Positions 30,710 through 43,364 of a DNA stretch of 64,000 bases are shown here, one piece after another. The position numbers and the translations under genes are program-made. The notes below the pieces were generated by a model, which searched no databases, had not been told where the DNA came from, and was given only the letters and a program-made list of their open reading frames with translations. Location of the stretch: positions 4,340,001 to 4,404,000 of the forward strand of contig NC_068572.1 of NCBI RefSeq assembly GCF_025698545.1. The letters run 5' to 3'. The DNA is from Gossypium raimondii. Its lineage: Eukaryota > Streptophyta > Magnoliopsida > Malvales > Malvaceae. The number at the start of each line of letters is the position of its first letter. Positions within the stretch are counted from its first letter, which is position 1.

Positions 30710-32767
30710 TGTCGAAACCATTTTTGAAAACAAAAATCAGTTATCGACTTTAAAGAATAAAAATTGGAGTCGCCACCGATCCTTGATTAAGGTGTGATCG
30801 ACTCACCTTAAAAACGATTTTGGTCTGCGAAATTTGAGAAAACAGGTTCGGGAGTCAGTTACGCATGAGGAAGGGTTAGCACCCTCGTAACGCCCAAAAT
30901 CGGTACCGAATTGATTGTTTAATGCCTTTAGTGTCGAAAATTTGAAAAGATTTTAAAAGTAAACTTTTAACTCGAATGAATTAAAAATAAGACATCCTAA
31001 TTTCAAAGAAATAAAACATCACACCCAGTGAGTTAGGGCACAATATTTTTAAATCTTCAAAATCAAGTTTATCTTTTGATCTTAAAAATTCTTATTTCGA
31101 GAAGATAAAATGTCATGACCAGTAAGTTAGGACCCGACATTTTTGGATTCCCGAGAATAAACTTTTATTTGAAAATTGTGAATTTATTGCAAAATAAATA
31201 CTTGGCTTTCTAAATTCACCAAAAAAATGATCACAATCGAGTAAGTTAGGACACGATCTTTCTCGAGAACCATGAATGCCAAATATTTTGAAAATTTATA
31301 AAATATGAGGATTTTAATGCTAAGGAAACCAAAATATATTTTCTTTAAAAGTATGATAAAATGTTAATGCATATATATATGTATACAAAACCATGAAAAT
31401 GAATCAATAATAATAAGATATATAAAATATGCACATACATTTTAAAATAATAAACATAAAAATGTATAAATATAATATATTAGTAAATTATGAAAATATG
31501 AAAATATATATATAAAAAACATATGAACAATATTTTTATAATAATTTTGAATAGTGTATAAATATGTACATTATAAAAGAAATATATATATAATTAAAAA
31601 TATGGAAAATGTATAAATACTATAAAGTGATAATGTATGTACGTATATATAAAAACTATGAAAATAAAAAATGTAATAATAATAAAATATGTATATGATT
31701 TAAAAACATTTAAAATATATACATAAAATATATATTATAAAACACATATGCATATATATACGTAAGTATAATAATAATTACAATAAATAATAATATAATA
31801 ATAGTGAAAAAAAATGACAAAAGGACTAATTTATATTTTAATTAAAAATTCGGGATAAATTTGAAATAGATAAAATACGAATGGACCATTTAGAACACGC
31901 AATCAACGATGGAGGACCCAAAGAAAAATTTACCCAAACATCCCAAACACTGCACAGCAACATGGACCGAATTGAAAAATAAATAAAACGTGTAGTTAAA
32001 ATTGCAAATATATAAAAAGAATAATTAAACAAACTTCATAAAAACTGAGGACTCAACGCCCAAATTTCCCATCAAGGGCCAAAACACGTAGATCCATAGC
32101 CATTAAACGGCATTGTTTTAATATACTGCATAAAAAACCATTTAAAACTTGTTTTAAAACAAAATTAGGTCACTTTTCTTTTTGTTTGAAAATACAACAG
32201 CAGACTCAGCCCCCCCTCCGCCGTTTCAGACTTCGACGAAACGAGGACGCCCTCCGACGACCCTCACGACGGTAAGTCCTCCTTTCTTTCTCCTTTTTCG
32301 TTTATCTTCCAAATAGTTTTTTTGATTTTTCTTTGTTTGTATTTCAGTCTTTCACTACAACAATCATCTAACCCCCATTACAAATTGAAATCAGCCTTTT
32401 TTATCTGAGCCGCACCCCAAAAAATAATAAATCTCCTAAAAATCCAAATAAAATAAAATCAAAATCTCTAAATAAATAAAACTACTTCCTCTTATTTGCT
32501 GCCTCTACTGCCATTTTGATCAATTTTTCGCAGGTATGGAGATCGTGGAAGACGTGCGAGCAATGTCATGGGATAATGAACAGTTGCTGAACGTGGGTGG
32601 TTGCGGCGCCGAAACCATCAGCCTCCTAGGATTTCTGTGACTTTGAAAAATTTGGGCTGTATAGGGTTATTGGTTTGGGCTTTATTGGGCCTCATGTATT
32701 TGGTTTGTATTCGGCCAAATGTGGGCTGTAAACAGTTTTGGGCCCCGGGCAATAATTGGGTATTACA
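30710..32767 (-). repeat. 5' LTR of the gypsy element
   Basis: It is 2058 bases and pairs with 21293-23377. It differs by a shorter AT run and scattered substitutions, including a GC-richer block near 32215-32260. Confidence 0.92.
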
Positions 32768-32772
32768 TACGC

Positions 32773-33383
32773 GATTATTATATTTCTTAGTCTATTTTTT
32801 GACAGAGTTAAAAAAAAAATCTTATAATCAATCACCAAGCGCCACGTGATGTCTTGATGTAAAAAACAAACATTTTCTTTTATTAAATGTATATTCACAT
32901 TAGAAAATATAAAATGGAAATAAATATATAAAAATTCAGAAAAATATATAAAATATAAAATTAAAATTAAAAAATATGATAATTGAAAAGAAATTAGTTG
33001 AAATTAATAAAATTATTACAAAATGTAAAAAATTGTTAAAAACAATTGAAAATAATTTGTTAATATAATTTTAAAATATATAATTATAAAATGTACTTAA
33101 ATTTCAAGTTTTTTTTGCAATTACTTGAAATTTAAATACATTTTTTAATTTTTATATATTATTTTAAATTTTAAAATTTAAAATTACATATTTTAGAATT
33201 TTATAAAAATATTTTAAAATTTTTATATATTATATATTTTATATATTTTTAATCAATATAATTTATAATACTAAATGTATATATAAAAGAACATGTGGTG
33301 TGTTTTAATAGCCCCACGTGGCCAATAAACACTTAGTTAACATTCGGTCAACAGTCGGTTAAAGTTAAAAGTGTTTTTTAATA
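32773..33383. other. AT-rich spacer between gypsy element and solo LTR
   Basis: No coding sequence. Belongs by position to the interior of the split inverted-repeat element (21160 / 36230). Confidence 0.5.
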
Positions 33384-33388
33384 TTTAA

Positions 33389-35972
33389 TGTAAGGCCCAA
33401 TATTTGTCTGGCCTGTGCACAAATAAATACCAAATTAAAAAGTCCAAAAAAAAACAATAACATCAATCCAGATTACAAACCAAATAAATTAAGCCCAAAA
33501 TCAATTAGCCTAAGCCCAATACCCTAGCCCAACTAGCCTAAACCAAAGGTCAGAAACCCTAGCAGTTGTTGCGCCGCAATTGAACCCAGGCTCTACCCTC
33601 GTACGTGCGCCACCGTACGTACCACACCTTCGAGCCGCGCCACGTCACCGTACGGCCTCCGTATACCTGCAAGAAGGACACAGCAAACGCAACAAAATAG
33701 AAAACATCAGTAAATAAAAGAAGAAAATACATATTTCGTTGTAATTTTTTTGTTTTATCTTCGGCTATATAAAGCCATTTTCAAGAATTTTTAAAGGAGG
33801 AGGCGTTCAATATACAAAAAAAAAATTTGAGAATACAAAAAATTTCAAAGAAAGGTGATTTTCTGGGTTTTCATTCCTTTCTATTTTGTTGGTTATTTGA
33901 TTCTTTTCTTTGCTTTCTGTTTCTAGTTTTTATGTTCATCAATCGTTGTTTAAAAGAGAAATATTAGAAAAAGAGTAAGGGGCGTACCTGGTAGAACGGT
34001 CCTGGCCCTCTCTCCGTCGTCATCAGAATACAGGCTAGGATCGGAGATGGTTCGGATACTCAGTAAACAGAGCAGTGTGGATTTTTTTTTCGTTTTTTAG
34101 CCTAGGTTTGTTTTAGCAAGGGTGATAGGTTTAGTTTAGGGTTTATTTTAGTTTTAAATCAGGTAGCTGAAACGTCGCCATTTGTTGTTAATGTGATAAC
34201 TGCAAAACGGCGTCGTCTGAGGACCGATCTGAGCGGTGACCCGACCGAGGTAGGATCCGCACATTTAGGATCGATTGGTCTATTTGTTCAATAGGCCCCT
34301 CTTCGTTTTGATCAGTTTCAGTGTGGTTCCCTTTATTCTTTTAATTTATACCACGTGTTTAACCTTGTTTTCATTTGGATCCAAGACCAAACGGCGTCAC
34401 TTTCTATGTCTGATTTGGGTTGTTTTAAACGTTTGAGTTAAATTGCTGCAGTGATCCCTATGTTTTTCAGTGATCTTCAATACGTATATTCGCTCAGTTA
34501 TTTCAAATTAATCCTTAGAATTTTGTTAGGATTTGAAATAGATTTGTTTTCATTAAATTAATTGGTTTATTATTATGAAGTCAATTTGTTATTATCATAG
34601 TTACTAATTTTTATATAGATATATTAGTTAAAAAAATTTATTTCTACTACAAATTCTTCATATATATGTAACATTATTCTAAGTATTTGTCGCTTAATTT
34701 TACAAGGATATCTTATATACGTTTTATATACTATCCTAACATCATTTATACCTTTTATGCATAAATGCCATTAACGTTAAAATTTTTATTACAACCTCTC
34801 ATATTTTTATAATTTCTACATATGTGAATATATAATATAGTTTATGTATATATAAAATGATATTTTACTAATTTTAAATGATATTTTACGTATGGATGTC
34901 TTCATTCTTTTGATTTTATTATTTTACTCATCTTAACTTTTTATATTATCCTTTTATTAAATTTTTCTTTTTACATATTTTTAATTTAAAATCAATGTGT
35001 ATTATTTTTCTTCCTCGTTATTTTATATTTAGTGTAACTTTTAGAATTGATTAGTAATTCATTTAATTTTTGAATGTTGTATGATTAAGATTATCGTTGC
35101 TTTGTTTGTAAGTATTTGTCTATGGCTTATTTGTTATTCATTGACGCATGTCGTTTGTAAATTATCACTTAACCTTATACATCCCATCGCGCTTTATTCG
35201 CTCAGTAAGTAACGTTCAATGTTATTTAAATGTCAAAACCCTTTTATACAAAAGTCTTTCAAAATAATGAGACACTCGGAATTTGGGATCCTCGAAAAGA
35301 TTGTGTCCTAACTTACTGGATTCCAATCTTCCTTGGGACCTAAGAGACCGAATATCCTTTTTAATTAAAACATAAATAAATAGCTCATTCTCGAGAATTC
35401 GATACGTGGTGTTCTAACGCATTGGATATGACATATTGTTTTCTTGAGACGAGGATTTTTCTAACAAATGGAAATAAAGGCAATATTCGATATTTAGGAA
35501 TTTGGTGAAATCGAACCCTAACTTACTAGGTTTGATTTTCTCATTTGACCCAGATAATCGGAAATCCTTCTCAAAATGCATAGGTTTTAAAAGTCAAGAG
35601 CTAAATTTAAATTTGAGGATTTAAAATGTTGCACTCAAACTTACTGAGTGTGACGATTTATTTCTTTGAAATAAATTAATCTCATCGTCCAATTCATTTT
35701 ATTCAAAATAAAAGGATCGTATTTTAAAATCTTTTCAAAATTTCGACATTAAGACATTAAACAATCGATTCGGTACCAATTTTGGGCGTTACAAGGGTGC
35801 TAACCCTTCCTCGTGCGTAACCGACTCCCGAACCTGTTTTTCTCAAAATTCGCAGACCGAAAATCATTTTAATGGTGAACCGGTCACACCTTAATAAAAG
35901 ATCAGTGGCGACTCCCGTTTTCATTTTAAAAGTCGATCCCTGTTTTTTCAAAACTTAAAAATGGTTTCGACA
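33389..35972 (+). mobile_element. Solo LTR of a related gypsy family, plus strand
   Basis: Begins TGTAAGGCCC, ends ATGGTTTCGACA, and is flanked by the target duplication TTTAA (33384-33388 and 35973-35977). The last ~250 bases match, in opposite orientation, the end of the neighbouring gypsy LTRs ('gggcgttacaagggtgctaa', 'cccttcctcgtgcgtaac'), so the families share an LTR end. There is no internal region or partner LTR, which points to LTR-LTR recombination. The open frame at 35757-35951 is in the conserved LTR end and is not a gene. Confidence 0.9.
33766..33774 (+). promoter_or_regulatory. TATA box in the solo LTR
   Basis: TATATAAAG sits about 380 bases into the LTR with transcription-start-like sequence downstream. 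Inferred from the motif and its place. Confidence 0.5.
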
Positions 35973-36129
35973 TTTAATATTATATTTTTCTATTTTTTTA
36001 ATTTAAATTTAAATTTAATATTTTTATTTTAAATAAACTTGATTGCAACATGGCATTTTTCATTGGCCAAGTTGCCTAATAGTTGTCTTTTAACATTCAT
36101 TACAAAATGGACCAAAAATAAAAGATATT

Positions 36130-36230
36130 GATACTTTTGGTACCAAATTGAGACAAAAAAGTTTAAGTATCAAAGTGAAAAAATAAATATACTACAGAGA
36201 CTAAATTGTAAATTAAGCCAATCTAGTTTT
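36130..36230 (-). repeat. Right inverted end paired with 21160-21287
   Basis: 'ggtaccaaattgagacaaaa' ... 'agactaaattgtaaattaag' mirrors the arm at 21160-21287. Confidence 0.55.
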
Positions 36231-36494
36231 AGTCTAAATAATGATTTGTATAGTTTTATATATATTTCTTTCATCCCTCACAACCTCGGTGTTATGCCTA
36301 ATAAGATAATTTGGTGGGGGACAACATTTGCTTGGTTTGCAAGTTTTTAAACTCTCGTGAATTTAAGTATTGTACTTCAAATTACTTGGGCGTTGGACTA
36401 TGTCAATAACAATTAGTGTTATTGAGCCTCATAGCCATTATTTAAAGTTGGGCCAATTTAACTTAATTAAAACGATCGAAGATAATACACATGG
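36231..36494 (+). repeat. Repeat R, copy A, part 2
   Basis: 'ttgcttggtttgcaagttt' then 'ttaaactctcgtgaattta' and 'gggccaatttaacttaatta' match 53390-53480 and 44640-44790. The copy is cut by the solo LTR at 36495. Confidence 0.65.
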
Positions 36495-37969
36495 TGTAAC
36501 ACCTCTAACTAGTATCCGTCGCCAGAATAAGGTTACGAAGCATTACCAAATAAGACACAACTTTCAAACAATTCCGAATGCACATATGATATATTTGCAT
36601 AATTAGAATTAATGACTGATTAAAATTTTAATACATACGTTTCACTTGTATATATAATCATAATTATAATTAAACAAACATGTCACAAAGTCGTACAAAG
36701 AAAATGTACAATAAAAATATTAAGCAAGAGTTCGTATTATTACATCAATTCAATAAATAAATAAATAAAATATCCCGATTAATTAAAATCTTTATGTACA
36801 TTTATTCATATCAATTTTATACTCATACATTGTCAATTACCATGAACTCAATTCAGCTAACCCACTTAAGTATGTAAAGTTAGATCTAAAACATGCATCT
36901 CTCAATTAATTAACATAACCCAAATTTATCATGTACATTACTTACTAACTTTAAGCTCATTTAAAAGACAATCATGCTTCATTATAAATAAGACCAAAAC
37001 ATGTTTTACCTATCATAAGCTTACGCATGTGAACTCCTAATGAGCCATTTTAAATAACTATATTTCAATATCATTATCAAGCTAAGTAGTACTTATTCGG
37101 TCATTTTAACACATTATTCATAGCATATTTATACTATATTGGCATTCATCAAATCACATATTTATCAATATAAATATGAACACCAAAACCGAATCAAATT
37201 AACCTATACTTCCAAAATTATATTCATCTAACTCAATTAATTATCATACCACACATATTATGTAACACATAAAACGAGCTAAAGTTAAGTTCTTAAAACT
37301 AACTTTAATATGCATAAATATAAACTCCATTTTAATGACCATTAAAACTATATGCATAGACACCAAAATAGATCAAAACAAAGTAAGTCATTTTCGCATG
37401 GCTTTTGGTTACATTAATAAGTACTTGAACCAAAATCAACCTTCCAACTAAACTATACATGCCATATACTCAAAATCGACTTAGTGAAATATCGAAGGAA
37501 ATTATCGATAGTGTGATAGGCTTTGCTGACGATCCCCGAATACGTAGCGATCTCCAAAAAACTATAAAACAAAGACAATTAAAAATACAAAGTAAGCTAA
37601 CTTAGCTTAGTAAGTCTTTAGCAAAACATATATATTATTGGATGATATAATTTCTTAGGTAACTTTATTAAAGCCGAAATACAACATATAAACATTATCA
37701 AAACATTCATTAATCTCAAGACATTTTAGTCATAACTATTTAACATTATATAAACTTTCAAACTTATACCTATCATTAGCATAATGCGGATATAATTATC
37801 AAATACATATACACAAATAATTATCTTTTTGTTATATATAATCGACCAAATGTACTTACCTAATCATCAAATAAGATATGGCATAACACATATCTGATTA
37901 ATATACTTCACAATCCCATTTGATATCACATTTACATAGAAATTTCTAAGCACATATCTTGAAATGACA

Positions 37970-38249
37970 CACCGACATGAAGCTTGTTAGGTCTAAAGTC
38001 TACTTTAGTACACCGGCATGAAGCCTGCTAGACATAAAGTCTGAAATAATTCACCGACATTAAGCCTGCTAGACATAAAATCTAAAATAATTCACCGGCA
38101 TTAAACCTGCTAGACATAAAGTCTGAAATAATTCACCGGCATTAAGCCTGCTAGACATAATGTCTGAAATAATTCTTCGGCATTAAACCTGCTAGACATA
38201 AAGTCTGAAATAATTCACCGGCATTAAACCTGCTAGGCATTGAGTCTGA
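37970..38249 (+). repeat. 41-base tandem array (~7 units) in the solo LTR
   Basis: Unit 'caccggcattaaacctgcta' plus 'gacataaagtctgaaataatt'. Outer units are more diverged. There are no unique spacers between units. Confidence 0.88.
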
Positions 38250-38458
38250 CTACCACATATATGAAATTGGTCTTTCACAAAATTCTTTATAAGAAAATTT
38301 AGATATTCTTTATATCTCATATAAATCTTCTCAATAATCGTATCTCGGTAAAAATCTAATTATATTCCAATCTTCATAGCAAACATACATTCGAATAACA
38401 TATCTATAGTTCATACCATTAAATTCAGCTCATAGAACTCAATACATGAATTCGGTTA

Positions 38459-38479
38459 TTATCTATCTATCTATCTATA

Positions 38480-38546
<67 letters not shown>
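38459..38546. repeat. (ATCT)n-(AT)n compound microsatellite
   Basis: ATCT units followed by a long AT run. A second AT run lies at 38758-38800. Confidence 0.9.
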
Positions 38547-38550
<4 letters not shown>

Positions 38551-38758
38551 CTATTAGCTTCAAATTATAGAACTCAAAGCATACATTGGCTAACATACAT
38601 ATAATTCATATGATTAATTTCAACCTATCAATTCAATACATACATTCGCTAACATATATGTAATTCATAAAATTTCATTCAGCATATATATTCGCTAAAT
38701 ATATATATAATTTATGCAATTTATTTCAACTTATAAAACTCAAAACATACATTGACTA

Positions 38759-38802
<44 letters not shown>

Positions 38803-39505
38803 CATACATTTTATTTTAACTTATAAAATTCAAAACATATATATACATTCGGCTAACATTTTTATACAATTCATACCATTATATATTTTTTATAGAACAT
38901 ATATATACTAATGTAATTATGTTTATTTGCTATTAAACTTACCTCAGACGGTGAAAATCGAAATAGGGCGATTAATCGATGATTTTGGTTTTTCCTCTAT
39001 TCAGCTCTGATTTCTTTTGTTCTTGATCTTAATCAAGCTAGTAAAGTGTCGAACCCTAAAAAAAATTTAATGGCTTTCTTCTTTATTGATTTCGGCTTAG
39101 GAAGATGATGAAATGGCCATTTTTTTATGTTTTACTTAACATATATTATTTATTATATTACTAATGTAACCTTTAATATTAAATAAACAAAACATATAAT
39201 ATAAGGGCAATGTTGACCATTGCCACCCACTAACATCAAAATGGCCTAATTGACATTTAAAACCCCCATTTTTAAAAGACAACAACAATTGGGTGCTTTT
39301 AGATCTGACCCTTAAATTTTTATTTTACGCGATTTAGTCATTTTATTTAATCAGTCATTCAAACGATAAAATTTAAACACGAAAATTTTACACAATAAAA
39401 TTCACACATAATAAACACACAAAATAATATTAAAATATTTTTCCAACTCGAATTTGTGGTCCTGAAACCACTATGTCTGATTAGGGTCGAAATCGGGCTG
39501 TTACA

Positions 39506-39660
39506 CATGGAGACCATGCCTCAACCAACAAAGAGCAACTTAAGTCGCAGGCAACAAAAACACTTTACAAATCAAAGTGTCGAGGATCGACAAGTATTGC
39601 TAGATCAAGTGGAAGAGAATGTTGCGGTCTACTTATAATTAGTGCACAAGGATTTCAAAA
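39506..39660 (+). repeat. Repeat R, copy A, part 3
   Basis: 'atggagaccatgcctcaacc', 'agatcaagtggaagagaatg' and 'gtgcacaaggatttcaaaaa' match 53504-53620 in order, resuming after the solo LTR. Confidence 0.6.
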
Positions 39661-40107
39661 AGGCTCTTTAGGTGTGGATGGAGGCCAATAAAGGTCCTCT
39701 CAAGTGTGTGGTGTGTTGCCATTGCCATGCAAATAAACAGAGCACGTCCAACATCGAGAATGGTGGTAGTTGCCCCCCACCATCCTCATCGTCTACAACC
39801 TCTTCCCTTGGCGTCAGCGACACCTCGAAGCCACAACAGCAGTATCACCTTGTCATTATCTACATGCACTCTCCCAAAGTCATCCACACACATTCTAAAG
39901 ATTTCATAGCGTTGGTGTAGAAACTTACAAGGCTTTCACATAATAAAGATGATCATCAAAATCATAATAATGATGTTCCTCATCAACCTAAGGAGGAGAG
40001 TGGTGCTGCCTCGGTGGAGGAAGACAATATGAGGATCAACAATGTTGAAAGCCAATACAACTTCTAGATAAAGTCAATAGGATGCAGAAGCCAAAATTTT
40101 CATTGGA

Positions 40108-43100
40108 GTGAATCAAGAAGAGTTAAAGGAAGACATGGAGGAATCAGCTCTTGTAGGAACCACATATTCAAACTACAAGGAAAAAGAAAAGTTGGAGGAA
40201 AACATGAAAGAACCAGCTCTTGCAGCAACAATGGAGTCAAAGATAGAATACAATGAGGATTGGATCGTCGATTCTAAGTGCTCCAATCATATTACCAGTG
40301 ATGAGAAGAAGCTGCAAGACATGGTTGAGTACAAAGGAATGAGAGTGGTGCTGACAGCCAACAATCTAAAGTTTTCTATTTCTTATATTGGAAAGACAAC
40401 ACTTCCAAAGTATGGCTCTCGGTAGCTCCAACTCGAGAAGCCCTAGCTTGTCCCTAGCTTGAAGAAGAATTTTCTTTCAGTACCTCAACTGGTAGCAACA
40501 AGGAATTATGTGCTCTTTGGGCCTAAAGATGTGACTATATTCTAGAAAGTGAATGTGATTGGCACTTCTATTATGAAAGGAAGAAGAACAGAGTCAGTTT
40601 ATGTGTTATCTGCAGAGTCAGAATATGTGGACAAGACTAGGAAGAATGAGACGGCTGATCTTTGGCATGAGCGCCTTGGACATTTAAGCTACAACAAGCT
40701 GAAAGAAATGATGAAGAAGGACATATTAAGAGGACTTTCTCAAGTAGACATCTGAACAAACATAGCCTATGTTGGATGTCAATTTGCCAAGGCTCACCAA
40801 TTATCATTCAATGAGTCAAAGCGTCAGTTCAAGACACCACTGGATCTCATACACTCAGATGTCTTTGGCCTAGTGAAGCAATCATCACTTGAAGGTATGA
40901 AGTATATGGTGACATTTATCGACGACTTCTCAAGGTATGTGTGGATTTACTTTAAGAAGGAAAAATCAGAGGCTTTTATGAACTTTAAGAAGCTTGTGAA
41001 GAAGATAGAGAGTGAAATCAATGAGAAAATTTAGTGTCTACGCACTGATAATGAGAGAGAATATCTATCTAGTGAGTTCACTATCTATCTTGATAAGCAC
41101 AAGATCATATAACAATTAACTTACCCCAATACTCGACAACAAAATGGAGTGGCAAAGTGCAAGAATCGTAACCTCGTTGAAACTTGTCGAAGCATGCTTC
41201 ATACCAAGAATGTTCCAGGAAGATTTCGGGTCGAGTGTATGAGAATGACAACCTATATGATTAGTACGCTACCATAAGCTAAGTTGGGATTCATCTCACC
41301 GTATGAGATATTATGGAAGATCAAGACAACTATCAGCCATCTCAAGGTATTTGGCTGTGTATGCTACATTTTCATGCCACATCACCTAAGGAGTAAATTT
41401 GACAAGAAGGCAATTCGGTGCATCTTCGTTGGTTATGATGATGCACGGAAAGGTTAGAGATATTGTGATCCAACCACTGAAAAATGCCACACTTCAAGAA
41501 ACGTGGTGTTTGATGAAGCTTCTTTATGGTGGTCACATCAGAAGATCAAACTTCTAAAATCTCATGGCTTAAAAGAGGTTCCGAAAGAAAATAAAGAAGG
41601 TAAAGAGCAAGTATCGTATCCAAGTGAAGAAAGAAAAAGTTCACCCTTCAAGAAAAAGAGTCCATGGAAGACAAGCATATATCAACCTACATTTGAAGAG
41701 CTTCGTCCAAGACAAATAGAAGTCGAGGAGCCTGCACAAGAATTACGAAGATCAATAAGGCCAAGGCAGCCTAACCCAATGTATGCCAACATTGCCTTTG
41801 TAAATGAGTCTATACCTATTGAGCCATCTGCTTATGAAGAAGCAACACAAAGCCTTGAGTGATAAAAATCTATGGAAGAAGAGATTAAGACATTAAAAGA
41901 AAATCAAACATGAGACTTAGTGCCAAAGCCAAAAGATGTAAAGCCAATATCCTACAAATGGGTCTACAAGGTGAATACTCGACCATATGGATCAAATGAA
42001 AGGTATAAATCTTGACTTTTTGCTCAAGGTTTCTCTCATTAATATGGGTTGGATTATGAAGAAACATTTAGCTCGGTGGCAAAGATCACAACTGTTCGAG
42101 TCTTACTAGCATTAAGCACTAGAAAGTCTTGAAAGTTGTGGCAAATGGATGTCAAGAATGCTTTCTTACATGGAGAACTTGACAAAAACATCTACATGGA
42201 GCAACCAAGAGGTTTGAGAACAAGATCCATCCCGAGTATGTTTACAAACTGAAGAAGGCGCTTTACGGCTTGAAGCAGGCTCTAAGAGCATAGTATGGGA
42301 AGATCAGTGAGTTTTTAATACAAAGTGGTTTTACAGTTGCTCCTTCAAATTCTAGTTTATTTGTGAAAGCAAATCAAGGAAAACTAGTCATAGTTCTAGT
42401 ATATGTGGATGACTTAATCATCACGGGAGATTATTGCGAGGAAATGTAGCGAACAAAGGAAAATATTTCTATCATATTTCAAAGGATCTTCTACAGAGGT
42501 ACGAGATGCTTGACTGTAAGCCTATCTCTACTCCCATGGATCCCAATATAAAACTACAAGTAGATGAAAGAAAACTTTTAGAAGATGTAACCATGTATCG
42601 ACAACTAATCGAAAGTCTTGTTTATCTCGCTCTAAGCTGATCAGACATAATTTATGTAGTTGGAATGGCTAGTGGATACATGATCAATCCTAAGAAGCCT
42701 CATCTCGATGCAATACGTCGTATCCTGAGGTATGTTAAAGGCACCATTAAGTTTAGTATTATATACAAGAAAACAAAAGAATGTCTAGTGGCTAGATATT
42801 GTGATGCCGACTATGTTAGAGACTATGATATGCAGTGATCGACAATTGGGTACATCTTTAGCCTTGGATCAGGAGCAATACCATGGTGCAACAAGAGACA
42901 ACCAACAGCGTTATTATCAAGCCTTACTGCATTACTTCTATTAAACTTTGATTAGAATAAGGTTTTTAAACCTATAAATAGACGTAGTCATCTCTCCTCT
43001 TGTATCATTCAAATTTAATAGTTACTGAATTTTTCTTCTCCTCTGGCCGTGGTTTTTCTTGAAAGGGTTTCCACATAAAATCTGTGTGTTCTATTTTTCT

Positions 43101-43310
43101 CTCTTTCTTTGAGATTTGTTGTCATTATCGACGTTCGATTTTCACAGATCTTTCATGCAAGGACAAAACATATAGAAGTTCACTATCATTATATTCGCGA
43201 GAAGGTCGTTGAAGAGGAGGTCAAGATGATGCCAAGAATGACAGATGAGTAAGTTGCAGACATATTCACGAAGAGTTTGATAGACTAAAGTTTGAGAAGT
43301 TTAGAGAAGC
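40108..43310 (+). pseudogene. Copia polyprotein remnant (protease, integrase, RT, RNase H)
   Basis: Domains appear in copia order: aspartic protease motif WIVDSKCSNHIT (40261; Lys replaces the active-site Gly); pre-integrase LWHERLGHLSYNKL (40660); integrase HSDVFG, FIDDFSRYVWIYF, RTDNEREY, QQNGVAKCKNR; RT WQMDVKNAFLHGEL (42140) and [11 protein letters not shown] (42400); RNase H-side SGYMINPKKPHLDAIRRILR and the terminal KHIEVHYHYIREKV and VADIFTKSL. Many in-frame stops occur, mostly TAG, TGA or TAA where the family has Trp, Arg or Gln. There are also frameshifts near 42230 and 42440. Nothing here is functional. Confidence 0.9.
42945..43150 (+). repeat. Fragment of a different copia LTR inside the RNase H region
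   Basis: 'aacctataaatagacgtag' followed by 'ctctggccgtggtttttctt', 'gggtttccacataaaatctg' and a T-rich end in TTTTCACAG is the R-U5 part of an LTR type common in dicots. It replaces part of RNase H between [13 protein letters not shown] and the HIEVHYH segment. Confidence 0.65.
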
Positions 43311-43364
43311 ACTCAATATGATATGCAAATCATCTGTGGAAAGAAGTTTGCATTGAGAGGGGAG

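Larger units (their letters stand above)
21293..32767 (-). mobile_element. Ty3/gypsy LTR retrotransposon, deletion derivative, minus strand
   Basis: Two near-identical direct LTRs (21293-23377 and 30710-32767) run TG...CA. They are flanked by the 5-base target duplication TACGC at 21288-21292 and 32768-32772. A primer-binding site and a purine tract lie at the expected places for minus-strand orientation. Read on the minus strand the order is 5' LTR, PBS, leader, broken gag, start of pol, end of pol, non-coding stretch, tandem-repeat tract, PPT, 3' LTR. Reverse transcriptase, RNase H and the integrase core are missing, so it could only have moved with help. The close LTR match suggests fairly recent insertion. 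Confidence 0.93.
36495..39505 (+). mobile_element. Solo LTR, 3.0 kb, probable gypsy, orientation uncertain
   Basis: Starts TGTAACACCTCTAACT followed by 'gtatccgtcgccagaataag', an LTR start I associate with cotton gypsy elements, and ends CGGGCTGTTACA. The target duplication CATGG lies at 36490-36494 and 39506-39510. No internal domain and no second LTR. The interior carries a 41-base tandem array and long AT/ATCT microsatellites. Confidence 0.88.

Noticed and set aside
37970..38249. Regular 41-base repeats that could suggest a CRISPR-like array
   Set aside because: The units are contiguous with no unique spacers, inside a plant solo LTR. It is an ordinary tandem repeat.
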